A stretch of 64,000 nucleotides of DNA from Rhizaria sp. SCN 62-66. Taxonomy: Eukaryota > Rhizaria, unplaced. Shown one piece after another: positions 12,301 through 27,300 of the stretch (the first letter of the stretch is position 1; each line of letters begins with the position of its first letter). The notes below the pieces were generated by a model. It made no database searches, was not told the origin of the DNA, and saw nothing but the letters and a program-made list of their open reading frames with translations. The position numbers were made by a program, and so were the translations under genes. Location: NCBI GenBank assembly GCA_001724265.1, contig MEDY01000076.1:1-64000 (forward strand), given 5' to 3'.

Positions 12301-15300
12301 CGGCGCCCGACTCGCCAGTGCGCCTGCTCGTGAACCCCGCGAGCACGGTGCAGGGCTCGCCGCTGGGCCGTCTGGCCGACGTGCTGGCGCGTGTTGACGA
12401 TCTCTCGCACGTGTTCGTGTGGGGCATCCCGCCCGCTGAGCTCGACATCACCAGCCTGGTATACGGCCACTCCGCTGGCGTCGACGCCGACGCGCCGCTC
12501 GCGAAGCTCTTCGCCTCGCACACGGCTCCCGACGCGCGCCCGGATCTTCCCCTCGCGGCCGACGCTGACGCCGACAGTAGCGGTGATAGCGAGAACGACC
12601 GCGAGAACGACATCAACGGCGACGCGATTGTCGTGATCCTGCTATCTTCGCGCATCATCATCGACACCATCTGGCTGCCGCGGCTCAACATCACCCTCGT
12701 TGCCAAGACGGACCGCGCGAACCGGACGCGGTTCCACATCCGCGAGTACAGCGACTACTACATCAGCGACGTGCGCTCCCCGGCGCTCGCCGTGCTGTGC
12801 ATGGGTATCCCGCACGGCATCCTGCTGCAGACGGCGCACAACTCGTTCGCGATCCTTGTCCCGACGCACCGCGTGGTGCGCATGCTGCCGCGCTCGCGCC
12901 CGCTCAACACGGATCTGGGCCAGCTTCGCGGCTGCTGGGCCTGGGAGCGCATGGTCGCGGCCGGCGGCGCGCGGTTCTATCTCTACCCGGTGCACCCGGC
13001 GCAGACACACCTGACGCTGCCCACGGGACTCGGCGCCGGCCCGCTTCTGTATCTGCTCCTGCTGCGGCTGCTGCACCGCGTCTACGGCGAGGCGTTCGAG
13101 CTCGCCAAGGCGCTCACGAGCACGGACACGGCGCTGAGCACCGAGGAGACGTACATGCTGCAGCAGATCGAGTGCTCGATGGGCGACCAGCACCCCGACG
13201 CGCTCGCCGTGCGGCTCAAGGTCGTGGTCTCGCTCAAACACACCAACACTCACCATGGCTGGACGCTGCGTTTCGCGCATGGGCACTCGCACTACGACAC
13301 GACGTGGTACTCGACGCTCAAGGAACTGGGCGACTACTCATCCAAGGCGCACATCGCGTCCGCGCGGTGCACGCTGTCCGTAGACGACATCTCCTGGCTC
13401 GGTGATTACAACAACACGCACTTCATCCCGGGCGTGCCCGCGACCGAGCCACCCGGCGCGGCGGACCAGTTCCTCGGCCTCACTGCGCGCTCGCACAAGC
13501 CGCTGGACGGGAACCTGCACCTGGGCGTGCGCGGCGACGTGCGCCACGCACCCACGCGCGCGCACTTGGACGGTTGGGTGTATGACTACGTCCCCGAGAG
13601 CGAACTCAAGGCCAAGGGCTTTGCCACGGTAAACCGCTGCAAGTCGAGCGACAAGAGCGCCGCGAAGTTCTCTGGCCGCATTGTGCGCCGGCGGCTTAAC
13701 CTGGGCCAGTCCCCGTTCATTCGCCTGCAGAACGTGACGATCGACGACGTGTGCACGCAGAGCAACAACGGCCGCCACTGGATCCCGCTCACGACGCCGC
13801 TGGTGGTGCCGACCGCAGACGCCGCGCGCGAACACACTCTACCAATGCAGGTAAGTACCCCCTTAGCCATGGAACAGTACCTCGGTCTTAGGGCGTCTTC
13901 GGAGGACATCAGCTCGCGCCTCCCGCGCTGCCTGCCGCTGCGCACCGACAAGAACTGCAACGCAATTGCCGATGACTATATAGAAGACGACATTGGTGAC
14001 CTGTTCGATATGCTTGACTGTATGGTCTGTGACGATGATGACGTGGACGCGTTCCTTGAGGAGTGTCTCACGAAGAACCACAACAAGAGCCGCAACCACC
14101 GCGGCCACATGCAAAACTGCAAGGCGAATCAGCACAACTACTTCACCGGTGACTCCAACGCGGTGCCCGCCGGTCTGCAGCCGTATCTCAGCACGGGGCT
14201 CTCGAGCGTCGAGTCCAACATCAGCAGCGTGCTCTACTACCCCGCGCGCTCGCTGGGCGAGCTCGAGACGCCTCTCCTCTCGCACGTGTCTTACACCGGC
14301 CGCTCGGTCGAGCGCGCGCATTTCTCGCGCTTCGCGCTCCCGCCCGCGGCATTCGCCAGCTACTCGTTCCTGGACCTGTACGGCGAGACGGACCACCAGA
14401 CCGATGCGGACTTCGCCGGGTCCCCCGACGACGCGTGCGCGAGCGACTGGCTGTCGCACCGCGGCGCGATCGCGGCCCCGCTGCCGGTGCGCCTGCGCCG
14501 CGACCGCACGCGCGCGACGATCAAGATCCGCCTCCCCACGGAGCGCTACTGCACGCTCGACGTGGTGCACCACTCGGTGTACAAGATCTCCCGCACGACG
14601 GCGCCCGTCGACGCCGCGTCCGAGAAGGCAGAGCGCGCGCGCATCGCGGCGCAGGCGCGCGATGATGAGTATCAAGAGGAGAAGCGCGCGCGCAGGAAGG
14701 CGCGGGTTGCGAGGAAACTCAAGCTGCTGGCTGTGAAACGCGCTGCGTCGCACGGGGCTGGCGTGACTGCCAACGACACCGAGTCCTCCGCTGACGGCGA
14801 AGAGAGCAAGACCATCAAGAGCAAGGACGACGACCCGAACTGCGTCGACGTGTTGACCGAGAGTGACTTCGAGAGCGATAGCGAAGACGGCGACTCGTAC
14901 GACGAAGACGGCGGCGACGACGGTGACGACGGCGCCGGCGGCACTGATGCCGGCGGCGGTGACGGCGAGGAGGAGACGAGCGACGAGACGCGTGCCAAGA
15001 TCGCCAGCATGGGCTCGTGGCAGGCAACGCTTATCTACTCGCGACCGGTCGCAGCGTCGCTGATCGGGCCCAAGGCCATGGAGCTCGTGTACAAGGCGTG
15101 CAACGACAACCTCGCCGGCCACACCATGATGATGGGGCTGATGAGTCTTATCGAGCTGCTGCAGGGCACCTTTAGCCTCGGCATCAAGCGCGAAGACGTC
15201 GCCAAGGCCTCGGGCCGGGTGAACGGCAAGTCCAAGCCCAACCTGACTGCGGCGGCGGCCAAGCTGCCTTCTGCGACTGCGCCGACAGTCGTCGGTGCCC

Positions 15301-18300
15301 CTGATGCCGTCGCAGACGCAGACGCGGACTCTGACGCCGAGGCGGACGGCGCAGGTGATGAGAGTGCTCACAGTCGCAGCGAGAACGAGAGTCTCGCCCA
15401 CGATGACGACGACAACGACGGTGGCGACGATAGTGAGAGTGCCAACGGCTCTGACGGTGAGGCAAGTGTTGCTGAAGACGACAAGGCCACAGCCGCCGCT
15501 GCCACTGTGAAGGGCAAGTCTAAGGGCAAGGCACCCGCTGGTGGCAAGAAGAAGGCTGCTCGCAAGGGTGCCAAGTCCGCCACCAAGGCCAAGAGCTCGA
15601 AGGCTGGCTCGAAGGGCGGCAAGAAGGGCGTTAAGAAGCCCGCGAAGAAGGCCGCGGCCGGTGCCAAGTCGGGCAAGGGTGCTGCTGCTATTACCTCAGA
15701 GGCAAAGTACCTCTCGACGCGCACAAGCCGCGGCGTCACGATGTCGCGCGAGTCAGTCACGTTTGCGGAGCTGATGCTGCGGATGGCGGCGCCGATCGAG
15801 GAGAACGATGACTTCGAGGACACCATCGCGCCGCTCACGCTGCTCTCCGTCGCCATTGCGCAGGCCTGGGAGAGTGTGAGCGACGCCGAGGCCGCTCAGG
15901 AGCGCGCCAAGGCCGTGGCCGAGATCATGGCTGCGAATCCGAAGCTTTCGCACAAGGAGGCCGAGGACCGGTACAGTGTCGATCGCGCCGTTGCCGAGGA
16001 AGCCGCCGCCAAGGCCAAGCTCGACAAGAGCAAGGACAGCAAGGACTCGGACAGCAAGGACTCGGACAGCAAGACGGGCTCTTCCGCGGCGGACGCGTTC
16101 CTCGCCAGCATCGCGCTGCCGACCCTCAACACCAGCGCCGAGTCGGTCGCAGCCAAGACTAGGGCCGCGCTGATGGAGCTGCCGTTCGTCTTCGGCGAGC
16201 GGCCGCTTCGGTATAAGAAGGTATCGGCGGCTTTGCTGCACGGTCTCAGCCTCAAGAGCAACCGCAACGGCGGCGACGCCGACGACCAGGAGGACTCGCC
16301 GATCCAGCTCTTCCGCCGCCGCCTCAAGACCGCGTTGCGCCGCGCGCGCACGATCACCCGCAAGCTCAAGAACTGGGAGCTGCAGGCGTTTGACAACAAG
16401 ATGCTGCAGTACGGCATGTGTTCGTTCCGCAAGTTCAAAGAACTGCCGCAGGACCGTCTGCGCAACGTGCAGTTCATCGCCACGGGCGCCGCCGAGATGC
16501 CGCTGTGTCTCGCGGGCAGCGCGGAGGAAGTCGAGCTGTTGCTCTCGCAACCGCTGTTCGAGGCCGATCTAAGTACCCACTTAGCCATCCCGCTCCTCTA
16601 CAGCGGCGGCGCTGCAACCGCCACTGCCGGCGCTGATGCGAGCAACTTGAGCGGGCTCTCGGCTGAGTCGCTCGCCGAGCTGTCGGCGCTGGGCATGCTC
16701 GAGAACCACCCCACCGTGGCGACCTCTGCTCCGGCGCGCGCGATGCTGTGCCGCATCAAGCAGGACCTGCTCATGGTCAACTCCACCGCGGCCTCGGCGG
16801 CCTCCGCGCCGACGCTGCCCGAGGTCTCCAGCCTGCTGGCGGCCGCCCACGCCGCGCTTGCCGCCGGCGACGGCGACGGCGCGGCCGTGGAGGCAGGGCT
16901 CGGCGCGCAGGCGCTGGCGCGGCTGTCGGCGCTTACGGTCTCGCTCCGCGGGCTGCTGCGCAAGGACGTTGCGTTCGCAGACCAGGCGCAGCGGCTCTCG
17001 CTCTGGGCCGCCAACGCGGTCCCGCTCCGCATGCTTCCCAACGCAAACAGCAGCGGAAGCTCCACTGCGCGAGCGCATGCGAGTGCAAACGCGAGCGCGA
17101 GTGCTGCTGCTGCGTTCGGCTACCTTGCGGGCGCCCCGGCGGTGCTGCAGTCGCCGCTGTCCCCGCCGGCGCTGCTCCCGTCGCCGACGCTGCTGCGCGG
17201 CGCGTCCGTTGTCAAGTCGTCGGCCGCGGCCGTCGCGCTGTCCGCGAGCGACATCGTGCGTGCGCTCACGCTCACGCGCCAGCTCTCCGCGGGCGCGCAG
17301 ACGCCTAAGGCCGCGGCCGGCGACGGCGGCGCGCACCCGGGCGACGCCGCCGCGGGCGTCACTGCGACGGATGAGGCTGGAAACAGCATAGCCGCACAGA
17401 TCGCGCGCGGCGCCGGTCTGGCCGAGCGCGCGGCCGGGTTGGGCGTGCTGCCGTCGCCGCAGCAGCTCTTCGCTCAGGCCGTCCACTTCGTTCAGAGCCT
17501 CAGCGCTGGCGAAAACGCAAACTGTGCTGACAGCTGCTCTGTGTTGTCGCTGGGCGCTGGCGTCAGTGGCCGCGAGGCCGTGGACCGCGCCTTCGAGCAC
17601 TTCGGTCGCGAGATGCGCGTGATCGGCCCGGACTACGTCGAGAACAACGAGAAGGTGTACCGCAACAACGCGGCGCGTGCGATCGCGAGCGTGCTCTTCC
17701 CGCATGTCAAGAAGGCGTACGCCAACGCTGTTGCTACTGTCGGTATGAGCAACGCCGCTGCCAATTTGGCCAAGATCTCTGATGTCGCGGCCTCCGAGGC
17801 CGAGGCTGGCGCCGTACTCTCCGCTTCCTTCGACGAGGAGGAGCAGAAGCAGAACGACGACAACAGCGGCGACGGCACCAAGGCAGCTCCCGCCGCCTCT
17901 GAGACTAAGACGACTGCGGCGGCTACTGCCAAGAGCGAGAGCGACGCCGTGCTGAACAAGCTCGCCGCGACCGTGACCGAGACCATGGGCACGCAGAAGT
18001 GGTTCACGACGCACGCGCGCTCTACCCGGGCACCCGCGCCCGCGCTGCTGCCCTCCGCGGCCTACAGGCTCCCGCTCGCCGCTGTCAAGGACAGTGCGCA
18101 GTCGGAGACCACCGTGGTGCCGCAGCAGCAGTGGAGCCCGCGCGAGCTGCTGACCCAGGCCATGCACCTGCCTGCGCCCGCGCTGCCGCCGTTCCGCGTC
18201 ACTTCGGTGACGGCGATCCGCGCCATGTCCTACCTGCCTGCGCTCGAGTCGGCGCGCTTCCTGCAAAACCCGAACACGGCCAACAGCACGCCCGACGCCA

Positions 18301-21300
18301 ACTTCGCCGCGCCCACAGAGAACCAGTTCCCGCTCCCGCGCACCCACGCCAACCACGACGCGCTCCACCTGCTGCTGACGGCCGACGCCACCGCGGCCTT
18401 CGCCGCCGCGACGGCGCCCGCAGTAGGCGACGCGGTCAAGCACGACGTGCCGCCGCCCGAGGCGCAGTTCACCGCCAACCAGATCCGCGGACTGCTCTCC
18501 ACCGCCGTGCTCATCGACAACGCCAAGCGCGCGGCGCGCAGCGCGCTGCTTGCCGCTGTCGCCGCCAAGGACACCGCCGCGGCGGTCGCGGCCGCGCGCC
18601 AGCTCGCCGCGGCCACGCGCGCCCGCGCCGCGCACCGCGCGCAGGTGGCCGTGCTGCTGCGCGCGCTTAAAGCCCGCGCGACGGTGCTCGTGCGTGCGCG
18701 CGTGGCGGCGCGTGACGCGCGCGTGTGGCGCTGCGTCGAGGCCTTCGCGCCTGTCGTCGCCGCGTTCCACGTGCGCGCCATCGCCGAGGGCGCCGAGGCG
18801 CACCGCCGCGCGTTTGTGCTGGGCCGGTACGTCGAAGAGCTGCCGTTCATCACGCAGGACAAGGTGCTGCAGTCGAGCATGTCGCTTACGGCGGCGCGTC
18901 CGGGCGCAGATTCGCTGGTGCTGCTGAACCCCTTCACGGCGCACTGCGATTCGAGTCTCCCGCTGTCGCCGGAGTACGCGCGTACGGCCGCTGCGATGCA
19001 CGTGCTGCGCGTGTCGCGCATCTCGCTCGCGCACAAGGCGCTCAACGCCACGCGCGGGCTCGCCAAGGCCATCCTCGACGCCGGGCTCGCGCAGCTCTCG
19101 GCCAGCGCAGCCAAGGCGAACGCGTGCATCGGCCGCAACAGCAGCTCCAGCAACATGCCGCTGCTGCAGTCGCGCCTCACGACGGTCAGCACAAGCGCGG
19201 GCTCCTACCGCAGCGGCGGCGGCGGCGCGTCTGCCGCGGCGGCCGCTCTCGGCGTCAGCGCTGCCGACCTGCTGACGCTGTCGCACCGGCTGTCGTCGCT
19301 GTGCACGCTGCTCATGACGGGCCGCTTCCACGCCAACACGGTCCCCGACGCGCCGCAGCGCACCGTGTGCTTCGACCCGCGCTTCTTGGCGTTCGAGCAC
19401 GCCGCCGGCATCGTCCTGCACAAGGGCCAGGTCGGCCTCGTGCGCGCTCTTCTGGGCGCCGACGAGAACGTGCCTCTGCCGACTCTCGCGACCCGCATCA
19501 CCGATGCTGACGCGAGCGCTGAGAGGAACGCATCTAAGCCCAACGTCACTGCGACTGCGGCTACCAAGTACGTGTCTTTAGGCGCTCCGAAGCTCGCCGC
19601 GCGCCCCAACGCCGCGGCGCGGTACGCGGCCCGCTTCGTGGGTGTCGCCGCCAAGGCCGCCGGCGTCCCGCTCTCGGTCGCGGACATCAACAACCTGACG
19701 AGCGCGAGCCCGTTGATCGCGGCGCTGGGTGGCGACTGCGTGCGTGTGGCCGACGTGCCGTGCTTCGCCAACCCCGAGGACGCGGCCGATCAGTGCGCGT
19801 TCGCCGGCGTGTCGCCCAGCTTCACCGCGAACCTGGGGCTGTACGGCAACATGGTCGAGGGCCAGGCGCGCGCGCTCGCCGGTTCGCGCCCGCGGCTGCC
19901 TGCGCCCGTGGCGATGATTCCCACCGCGGTCGTCTCGCTCGAGAACGCGCCGCCGCAGGGCGCGTCGCGCGTGCATCAGATGATCATGGGCGCTGGCAAG
20001 ACCACGGTGGTCGGTCCGCTGCTGATGCTCATCGTGACGGGTCCGCAGCAGGCGTACCGCGAGCCCAACAGCGACGCGCGCATCGAGCAGCACAACGTGG
20101 CCTACTGCGTCACGCCCTCTGCGCTCGTACCCATGACCCTGTCCGTGCTACGTGGCTGTTTGTCGTCGTCGTTTAACATCCCCGTCTTCTTGATGGATTT
20201 CCAGCGCGACATGGGCGGCTTCTGCGGCACGGGCAGCTCCGGCGAGCCCAGCATCCTGAAGCCGCTGAGCCGCATCGAAGCCCGCCTCGACGCCGTGTCG
20301 CCGGGCCTCTCGCACGACTTCATCGACGGACTCGAGACGGCGTTCAGCGGCGACGACAGCATGCGCACGACGGTGTCCGACTTCAGCCGCGTGTTCCGCG
20401 CGCTCGACAAGGCCAACGACACGTCGCGCGCGAGCGACACGCAGATGGGCGGCAACGGCGGCGTTCACTACAACAACCGCGGCGGCGACGAACAGGCCGG
20501 CGACGGTAAGTACGCCGTCACGACCATGTACCTCGACGTCATGGACGTGTTTGCTAATTACTTGAACGACAAGCCCATGCTGACGTCGCGCCGGTCCGTT
20601 GGCCAAACGCATGCGCACGTTGATAGTCTGGTGCACATGTCGACGCCCTACGCGGCGCTGTGCGGCAAGGTCGAGTCCGCGGCCATCCAGGGCGGCGTCA
20701 TGGTCGCCTCTGACACTGCGGTCAAGTCGATGCTGCTCAAGGCCGTCGAACTTACGGGACTCATGGCCGAGGCCGTGATGGACATGGTGGCGCGCCTCAA
20801 CATCTCCCACATGGACCGTTCCACGCCCAGCAGCAGCGGTGTAACGGCGGACTACAGTCACAAGGAGCGCGACGCTGACGGCAGCGGCAGCGGCAAGAAT
20901 AACGCAGCCAAAGCCGGCGACGACGTCACGGGCGGCGACTTCGTGAACCGTCCCATTGGCGCGCCGGGCAGTCTGGCTCGCTTCGCCGGCGAGCAGCGCT
21001 ACACACTCCGCGACGCGCTCAAGGCGCTCGCCAACGCCGTCAAGGACGCACCCGTGCGCGGCGGCCGCACGCCGATTGCAGCGCCGCAGCTGTTTGCCCG
21101 CGTGTGCGAGCGCGACAACGCTAACCGTGCGCAAACCTCGGAGCAGAACAAAGAGGCCATCACCATCAGCGCCGACGCGTCGTGGCTGCTCATGCGCCGC
21201 TTCCCGGCCTCTGCGCTCAAGCTGCAGTCGCTGGCGAACGCACACGTGCAGCTCTGCACGGCCATCACGCAGCTGCGCGAGAGCACGCTGGTGTTGGATG

Positions 21301-24300
21301 AGGTCGACGTGCTGACGCACCCGCTTAAGTCCGAGCTTAACTTCCCCATGGGCCCCAAGACGGCGCTGGAGCCGGCGCCGCTGCGCTGGCTTGTCCCCAT
21401 CGTCATCTACGCCGGGCTGCTCACCGTCACCACGGGCGCGCCCGACGCCGAGACGGGGCGCTGGCGCGTCGACTGCCCCGCCGCCGCGGCGCTGTCGCAG
21501 TCGGCCGCGGGGCAGAAGGCGCTGCAGGCCATGGCACGCGTCATGGCGCAGGCCGTGGCCGCGGGCGCGGTGGTGCTGCAGCCGCACGTCACCGTTGTCG
21601 ACGGCAACGTTTACCACGACAAGGTCAAGGAGACTGTTGCGCGCTGGATCACACTGTTCCTGCTGCTGCGCGGCGTCGCTGCGGTCGCTGTTGACGATGA
21701 CGACGATGAGAGTAAGGAGAACACTGACGCCGCTTGCGCCAACACGGCCAATGCGAGCACCGAGGAGCTCGTGTTTAAGTACCTCACTGCCGAGTCCGTC
21801 TCAGTGATGCCCGACGACGTCGACGCCGACACAGCCGCCATTTTCACCGCCAACACGGCGACCGCGGAGAACACGGTCATGCACCGCGGCCGCAGTGCGT
21901 TTGTGGGCGATATGGTGCAGAAGCGCTTCGCCCCCGACCACATCGCGCTGCTCAACCTCACGCGCGACTGGCTGCAGGTACGTAAAATTTGACGCATATA
22001 GACCATCCTTATCTCGACAGCTGTAATTGTATTTCACTCCTAAATTTCAGTCTATAACTCGAAACTTCGCCCATATGAGCTTACTTAATGTCATTATTAC
22101 TGGTTTTTTTGTGTGTTTTGTAGGACTTCTTGCCGCACACTCTTGGCAAGATCAACCGCGTCACTTACGGTTTGCTGACGCCCGAGTACATCGCGGCGCA
22201 CCCGCAGCAGACGCACACGCGCCTGCACTCGGCCGTGCCGTACTCCGGCAAGGACGCCCCCACCGCGGCCAGCGAGTTCGCACACCCCGATATTCTCGCC
22301 GGCCTCACCGTTCTCGCCTACCGCCACCAAGTATGTTCGATCGGCAATATACCCTTCAACTTACGCAATCAAAATCTGAATCTCGAGTGTTTTATTCATT
22401 TGTGTTTAAGTCGTCGTCTTTTGTCAACGTCGTGTTTCCTTCCAATCACTCACAAATTCTACTCTCTATCGTGTTTTGTTTCTTTCACTCTTCCTAGGGT
22501 CTGCGTCGCGCCGACCTGCGCGGCCTGCTCGCGCAGATGAAGCTGTCTCTAAGCCAGGAGGCCGGCCCGTCGCACCAGCGGCCGACCTTCGTGCGCTTCC
22601 AGTCCTGGCTCACCGGCGCGCTATCATATTCCAGCAGCAGCGCTACCAGTTCGGCCAGTGCGGCCAGCGCGGCCAATGCGAGCGCCGCGACCAACACCAC
22701 GGCTGCTGCTGCGCGCGCGGCCCAGCTGCAGCAGCAGCAGCTGCAGCGCTTCAGCGGTCTTGACCTGGTTTCGCTGCAGCTCAACGACCCGACGCACGTG
22801 ACGACGATCCACACGCTGCTGTCTCGCTACCCGCCCGTGATCGAGCACTTTTTGCTCACGCAGATCTTCCCGCTCGTCATGAAGCGCCAGGACCGCAACC
22901 TCACGGCCACGGGCTACGACCTCGCCTCCCGCGCCTTGGCGCGGCGCCGCGTGGGTTTCTCGGGCACACCGTCCAACTCGCTGCCCGCGGGGCTGGGCGC
23001 CCAGTGCCACTTCGAGCACGGCAGCGAGGGCGGCGTGCTCCGCACTCTCGCGCGCGCTGAAACGGCTTCGCTGCATTGCCTGCCCGCAGGCTGGCGGCCG
23101 CTCTCGTTGCTGGCCACCGTCGCGCGCGCCTCGGGGCCCGTGTTCCACGCGCTCATCGACACGGGCGCGCTCGTCACCGGGTTCACCAACGAGGAGGCCG
23201 CGAACCAGCTTCTTAACCTCGGGCTGCCGCACGTCGACGGTGTCGTTTTCCTCGGCAAGGACTCGCGCCCCATGGTCGTCATGCGTCACCGCAGCGAGAT
23301 CACCGCGCTCACGCTCGCGCGCGACGCCTCCAGCGCCGACGGCGGTGCTAGCGCCGCCAACGGCACTGCCGGCGCTGGCGCTGGCGCTGGCTCGAGCACG
23401 ACGCCGTTGTCGCGCGCCGACAGCGAGAGCGCCGCCGCCGCCGCCGCCGCGGGCGCTGCGGGCGGCGCGAGCAAGCTGGCGGTGCCGCGCCGCAAGCGCG
23501 CCGTGATCCCCCTTGCCCAGTGCGGTCTGCCCGCCGAGCGGCGCTTCACCTTCTACGACCAGGTGCACACGGTCGGCATCGACATCAGCCAGGCGCCCAA
23601 CGCCGTCGCCGCCGTGACCGTGGGCAAGGACATGGTGCTACGTGACTACTCGCAGGGCGCGTACCGTATGCGTGGGCTCAAGAGCGGACAGCGTATCGTG
23701 ACGATGCTCCCGCCTGAGGTCGGCAGGCTCGTCTCGGCCGCGGTCACCACGGCCAAGACTATGACCGCCACCGCGCGCGCTGTCGCGGCCATCAACAAGA
23801 CCGCGTCCGACGCCAACGCTCACACGGCGAACGCGGACGTCGGCGGCTTGACTTTGAGCACCGCCGAGAGCAACGACGACGACAGCGGCGCCGCCGCGGT
23901 GACCGCGCTGTCCCCGCTGGGCGTGATCATGTGGCTGTTGACCAACGCGGCGCGCGCCGAGCAGCGTCAGTTCTTGCGCCACTGCTCTCTGCGCGCGCGC
24001 GAGACGTCCCGCGCGCTGGCGTTGCGGCGGCTGACGATCTCGCAGAACGAGCCGCTGCAGTCGCTGCTCAACGCACCCACCGCGCTGCTGGCGCCGATCC
24101 TCAACGACATCCCGATCCTTGACTCGCGTTTCGAGTCGTGCTACGCACTGGCGACGCGCACGCCGCACTTCACCGAGCGGCTGCGCACCGAGATGGCCTT
24201 GGCGGGCGCGCTCGACGTGTTTGTGCACTCGGCGGGCGACTTGCGCGTGGTCAACACGTTCCAGCGCAAGGTGGGCGTAATGATGCGCAACCGGCAGCGG

Positions 24301-27300
24301 CAGCTCACAGGGATGCGCTTCAAGGAGAACATCGACGAGCTGCCGGTGTTCGGCGGCGAGAAAAAGGCTGCGCTGCAGTCGCGCATGAGCGACATGCGCG
24401 AGCCCTTCAGCAGCCCCGCGCCCTTCAGCGTCGTCGCACAGCTCGTCTTCGTGCACTTGTCGCCCGCAGACTCTCGCGGCGACATGCGGCGCCACTTCGC
24501 GACCGAGAGCGCGCGGCCCACGCAGTTCCGCCCGCTCTGGTGGATGGACTTCGATGATTTGCTTGAGCTGCTGCAGCAGCCGCTCACGCACGCGCTCAGG
24601 AACAGCGTCCCGAAGGCGGACATGCACTACGCCAAGGCCGCCGCCGCCGCAACTGCCAAGTCCAAGCCCAGCACTGCATGCGACGGTGACGCTTCGACGA
24701 AGCTTGGCACCAGCGGTGCTGCGCAGTCGCAGGCGCAGTCGCACTCTCAGACTGCGGAGTTCAAGGTTCCCACCACGGGTCCGCTTGACGTGTCACACAT
24801 CCACTTCCTCAGCATGGGCGGCTCCACGGGCCTCACCCGCGCCGACAATCTGCGCCCCGGTCTCGTCGCGCGGCTTAACTTCGAGCTCCGCACGCTGCCG
24901 TGGCGCGGACTGGGCATCGCGTTCCCGAGCAAGTCCGATGTCGAGATCTCGATGAATCTGTCGCGTGTGTTCGAGCGCATCGCCGGCGACTACAACAGCG
25001 CGCAGCAGGCGCTCAACGAAGACGCGCGCGTCGTCATCGCCACGGCCACCGCGGCCGCCGCGGCGACTGCGGCCGCGACGGGCGCCGCCGTGACGGAGAG
25101 CGAGCTCTCCGACGCGGCCCGCTCCGCCGCCGCCGCCGCCGCCGCCGCCGCGACGGCCGCGGCGGGCGCGCTGGAGCAGGAGATGGTCACCGAGCAGGAA
25201 GTCGAGATCGAGGTCGAGACGGACGTCGCCGAGGAGGCGCGCAGCGGCATGTACCAGCTGGGCGCCGGCGACGACCGCTCGGCCGAGTGCGTGTGGTCCA
25301 TGGCGCACCTGCTGCTGCCGCCTACGCAGACGGCCGCCGTGCTGGCGCGCCTCCGCGCGGAGGCGCAGGCGCGCGCCGCAGCGCTGGGCGACGACACCGG
25401 CAAGCGCTCCGGGCTGCTCTCCTGGTTCTTCCCCTCCAAGAGCAGCAGCAGCAGCAGCAGTGGCAACGCGCTTGCGATCGCGGGCGGGGCGAACGCGGCA
25501 TGCAGTGCGCTCGCGCCGTCCCCCGCGTTCGCCGAGGTGCTGTCGGCGTACGGCCGCAACCTGCAGACGCGCGACGCAGCCCGCACCAAGGTGGTCGCCA
25601 CACAGGGCCCCACGGTGGCGCCTAAGTCTGACTGGATGAGCTCCGACCCGCAGGCGATGCTGATGGAGCTCTTTGCCTGGTTCCCGCCCGAGCTCAACGA
25701 CCGCGTGCGCGCAGAGATCTCCGAGTGTCTGGAGAAGCTGCGCATGGGTGTGTTCATCGACGACAAGAAGCTGCGCTACCAGGCCATCGTCGTCGTTGTC
25801 GTCAACGCCATGAATGGCGCCCCCATCACCAAGAACAACATCCTCGACCTCGCCAAGGTAATGGCCGCGATTGTCGAGGTCGAGGCCACCACGGGCAAGC
25901 CTTTCGACCCCAAGTCGCCCGAGGCGGAGCGCGTGCACGCCATGACGCGCGGCGACGGCGGGCGTGGAGGGCCTGCCGACGGCGGCAACAGCGCCGCGGC
26001 CCGCGCACGTGCTGCCGCGCTCGCGCGCGTGCGTGCCGCGGCCAAGAGCGGCAACGGCGCGTGGGTGCGACCCGCGCTACGCGGTGTCACGTGGACTGAC
26101 GCACTGCTTTCCTCGCTCAACAGCCCCTTCGCGCCCGCGGGGCTCGCGCTCGCCCCCCTCGGCAGCGCCGCCGCCGCGGCATCTGCGCACCACCACAAGA
26201 AGGCGCAGGCCTCCGTGGCCAGCGAGGTCGAAGGCTGCTGCGACGCGACTGCGCTGCCGCCGTCGATGCTCGTGTCGACGCTGTTTGACCCCAGCGCGAC
26301 CGAGACAGCCGCCGCGGCGCCGCTGCAGGCGACGCTGCGCGCGCCCGTCCAGGTCTTCCTTGAGTGGCACATCATCACCAGCAGCAGCAACACTAACGCT
26401 CAGGTTGCTGCTTGCGACAAGAGCAGCAAGAAGGCCGCCGACGCTGGCAAGAGTGAGACCGCAGTGGTTATTGCCGGCCACCAGCAGCAACAGCAGCATC
26501 AACACAAGAGGATCGCCAACGGCGCCGGCGTCGGCGTGTTCGGCGAGCTCGCATGCACGCCCGTCACCGTGGCCGCAACCGCCGCCGCCGACGCGGCCCG
26601 CGCGATCATCCTGGCCGCCGCGACCGCGACGGCAACAGCGAACGGTGCCGCGGGCTCCAACTGTGACGACTTTGCGCTGAGCCGCGACGTCAGCGACCAG
26701 ATCGAAGCCCTCGGCGTCGCGGGCATCAGCGCCCCGCGCGGCACCGTCACCGCACTGCTCAGGGCCGCCGGGCTCACGCGCGAGGCCGCTCTGCTCACCG
26801 CCGGCGCCAACGCGGGCGAGAAGGTGACGACCTACGCGGAGGTTGCCGCGGCTCTTCGCGACAGTGACAACGCCGTCTGGCACGCGACGTCGCCTGCGAC
26901 GAACAGCACGACTGCGAACGCGCCGATTATCTCGTCATACCTGGTGCCTGTCACCCTGGCCGAGGCGGCGAGTATCCGCAAGGCGATCCACTCTGGCGGC
27001 TTAACTTCCCTCCTCGCCACGGTCACCCAGAGCCAGTGCAGCAGCGGCAGCGAAGTCACGCCCGCGCTGGGCGTCGTGGTGCAGATCCGCGTCGCCGACC
27101 TGTCCAACGACTCCAACGGCCTTGGTCCCGTTATCGACTCGTGGATTTCCCACAACAGCAACAGCAACCGCAGCGACACGAGCGCCGTGAGCGCGGTCTC
27201 TGCCCTCGCCGCTGTGCCGCGCGCTCCCACGGCAAGCGACGAGACGACGGCGGCGGTTCTTCTGCAGTTAGCTCTCAACTACAGCAGCCACCCGCAGGCG

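Noticed and set aside
13852-13867. A possible 16-base micro-intron (GTAAGT...TTAG) in the giant gene, with a nearly identical 19-mer at about 16571
   Set aside because: The frame is open through it and removing 16 bases would break the frame. One near-identical 19-mer pair is within chance expectation for a window of this size.
16581-19421. A 946-codon antisense open frame opposite the giant gene
   Set aside because: It is a shadow of GC-rich coding DNA: Arg/Gly/His-rich, with no motifs, and the opposite strand is a conserved protein. The same holds for the long antisense frames at 441-1607, 4926-7115, 13863-15401 and 27928-29421.
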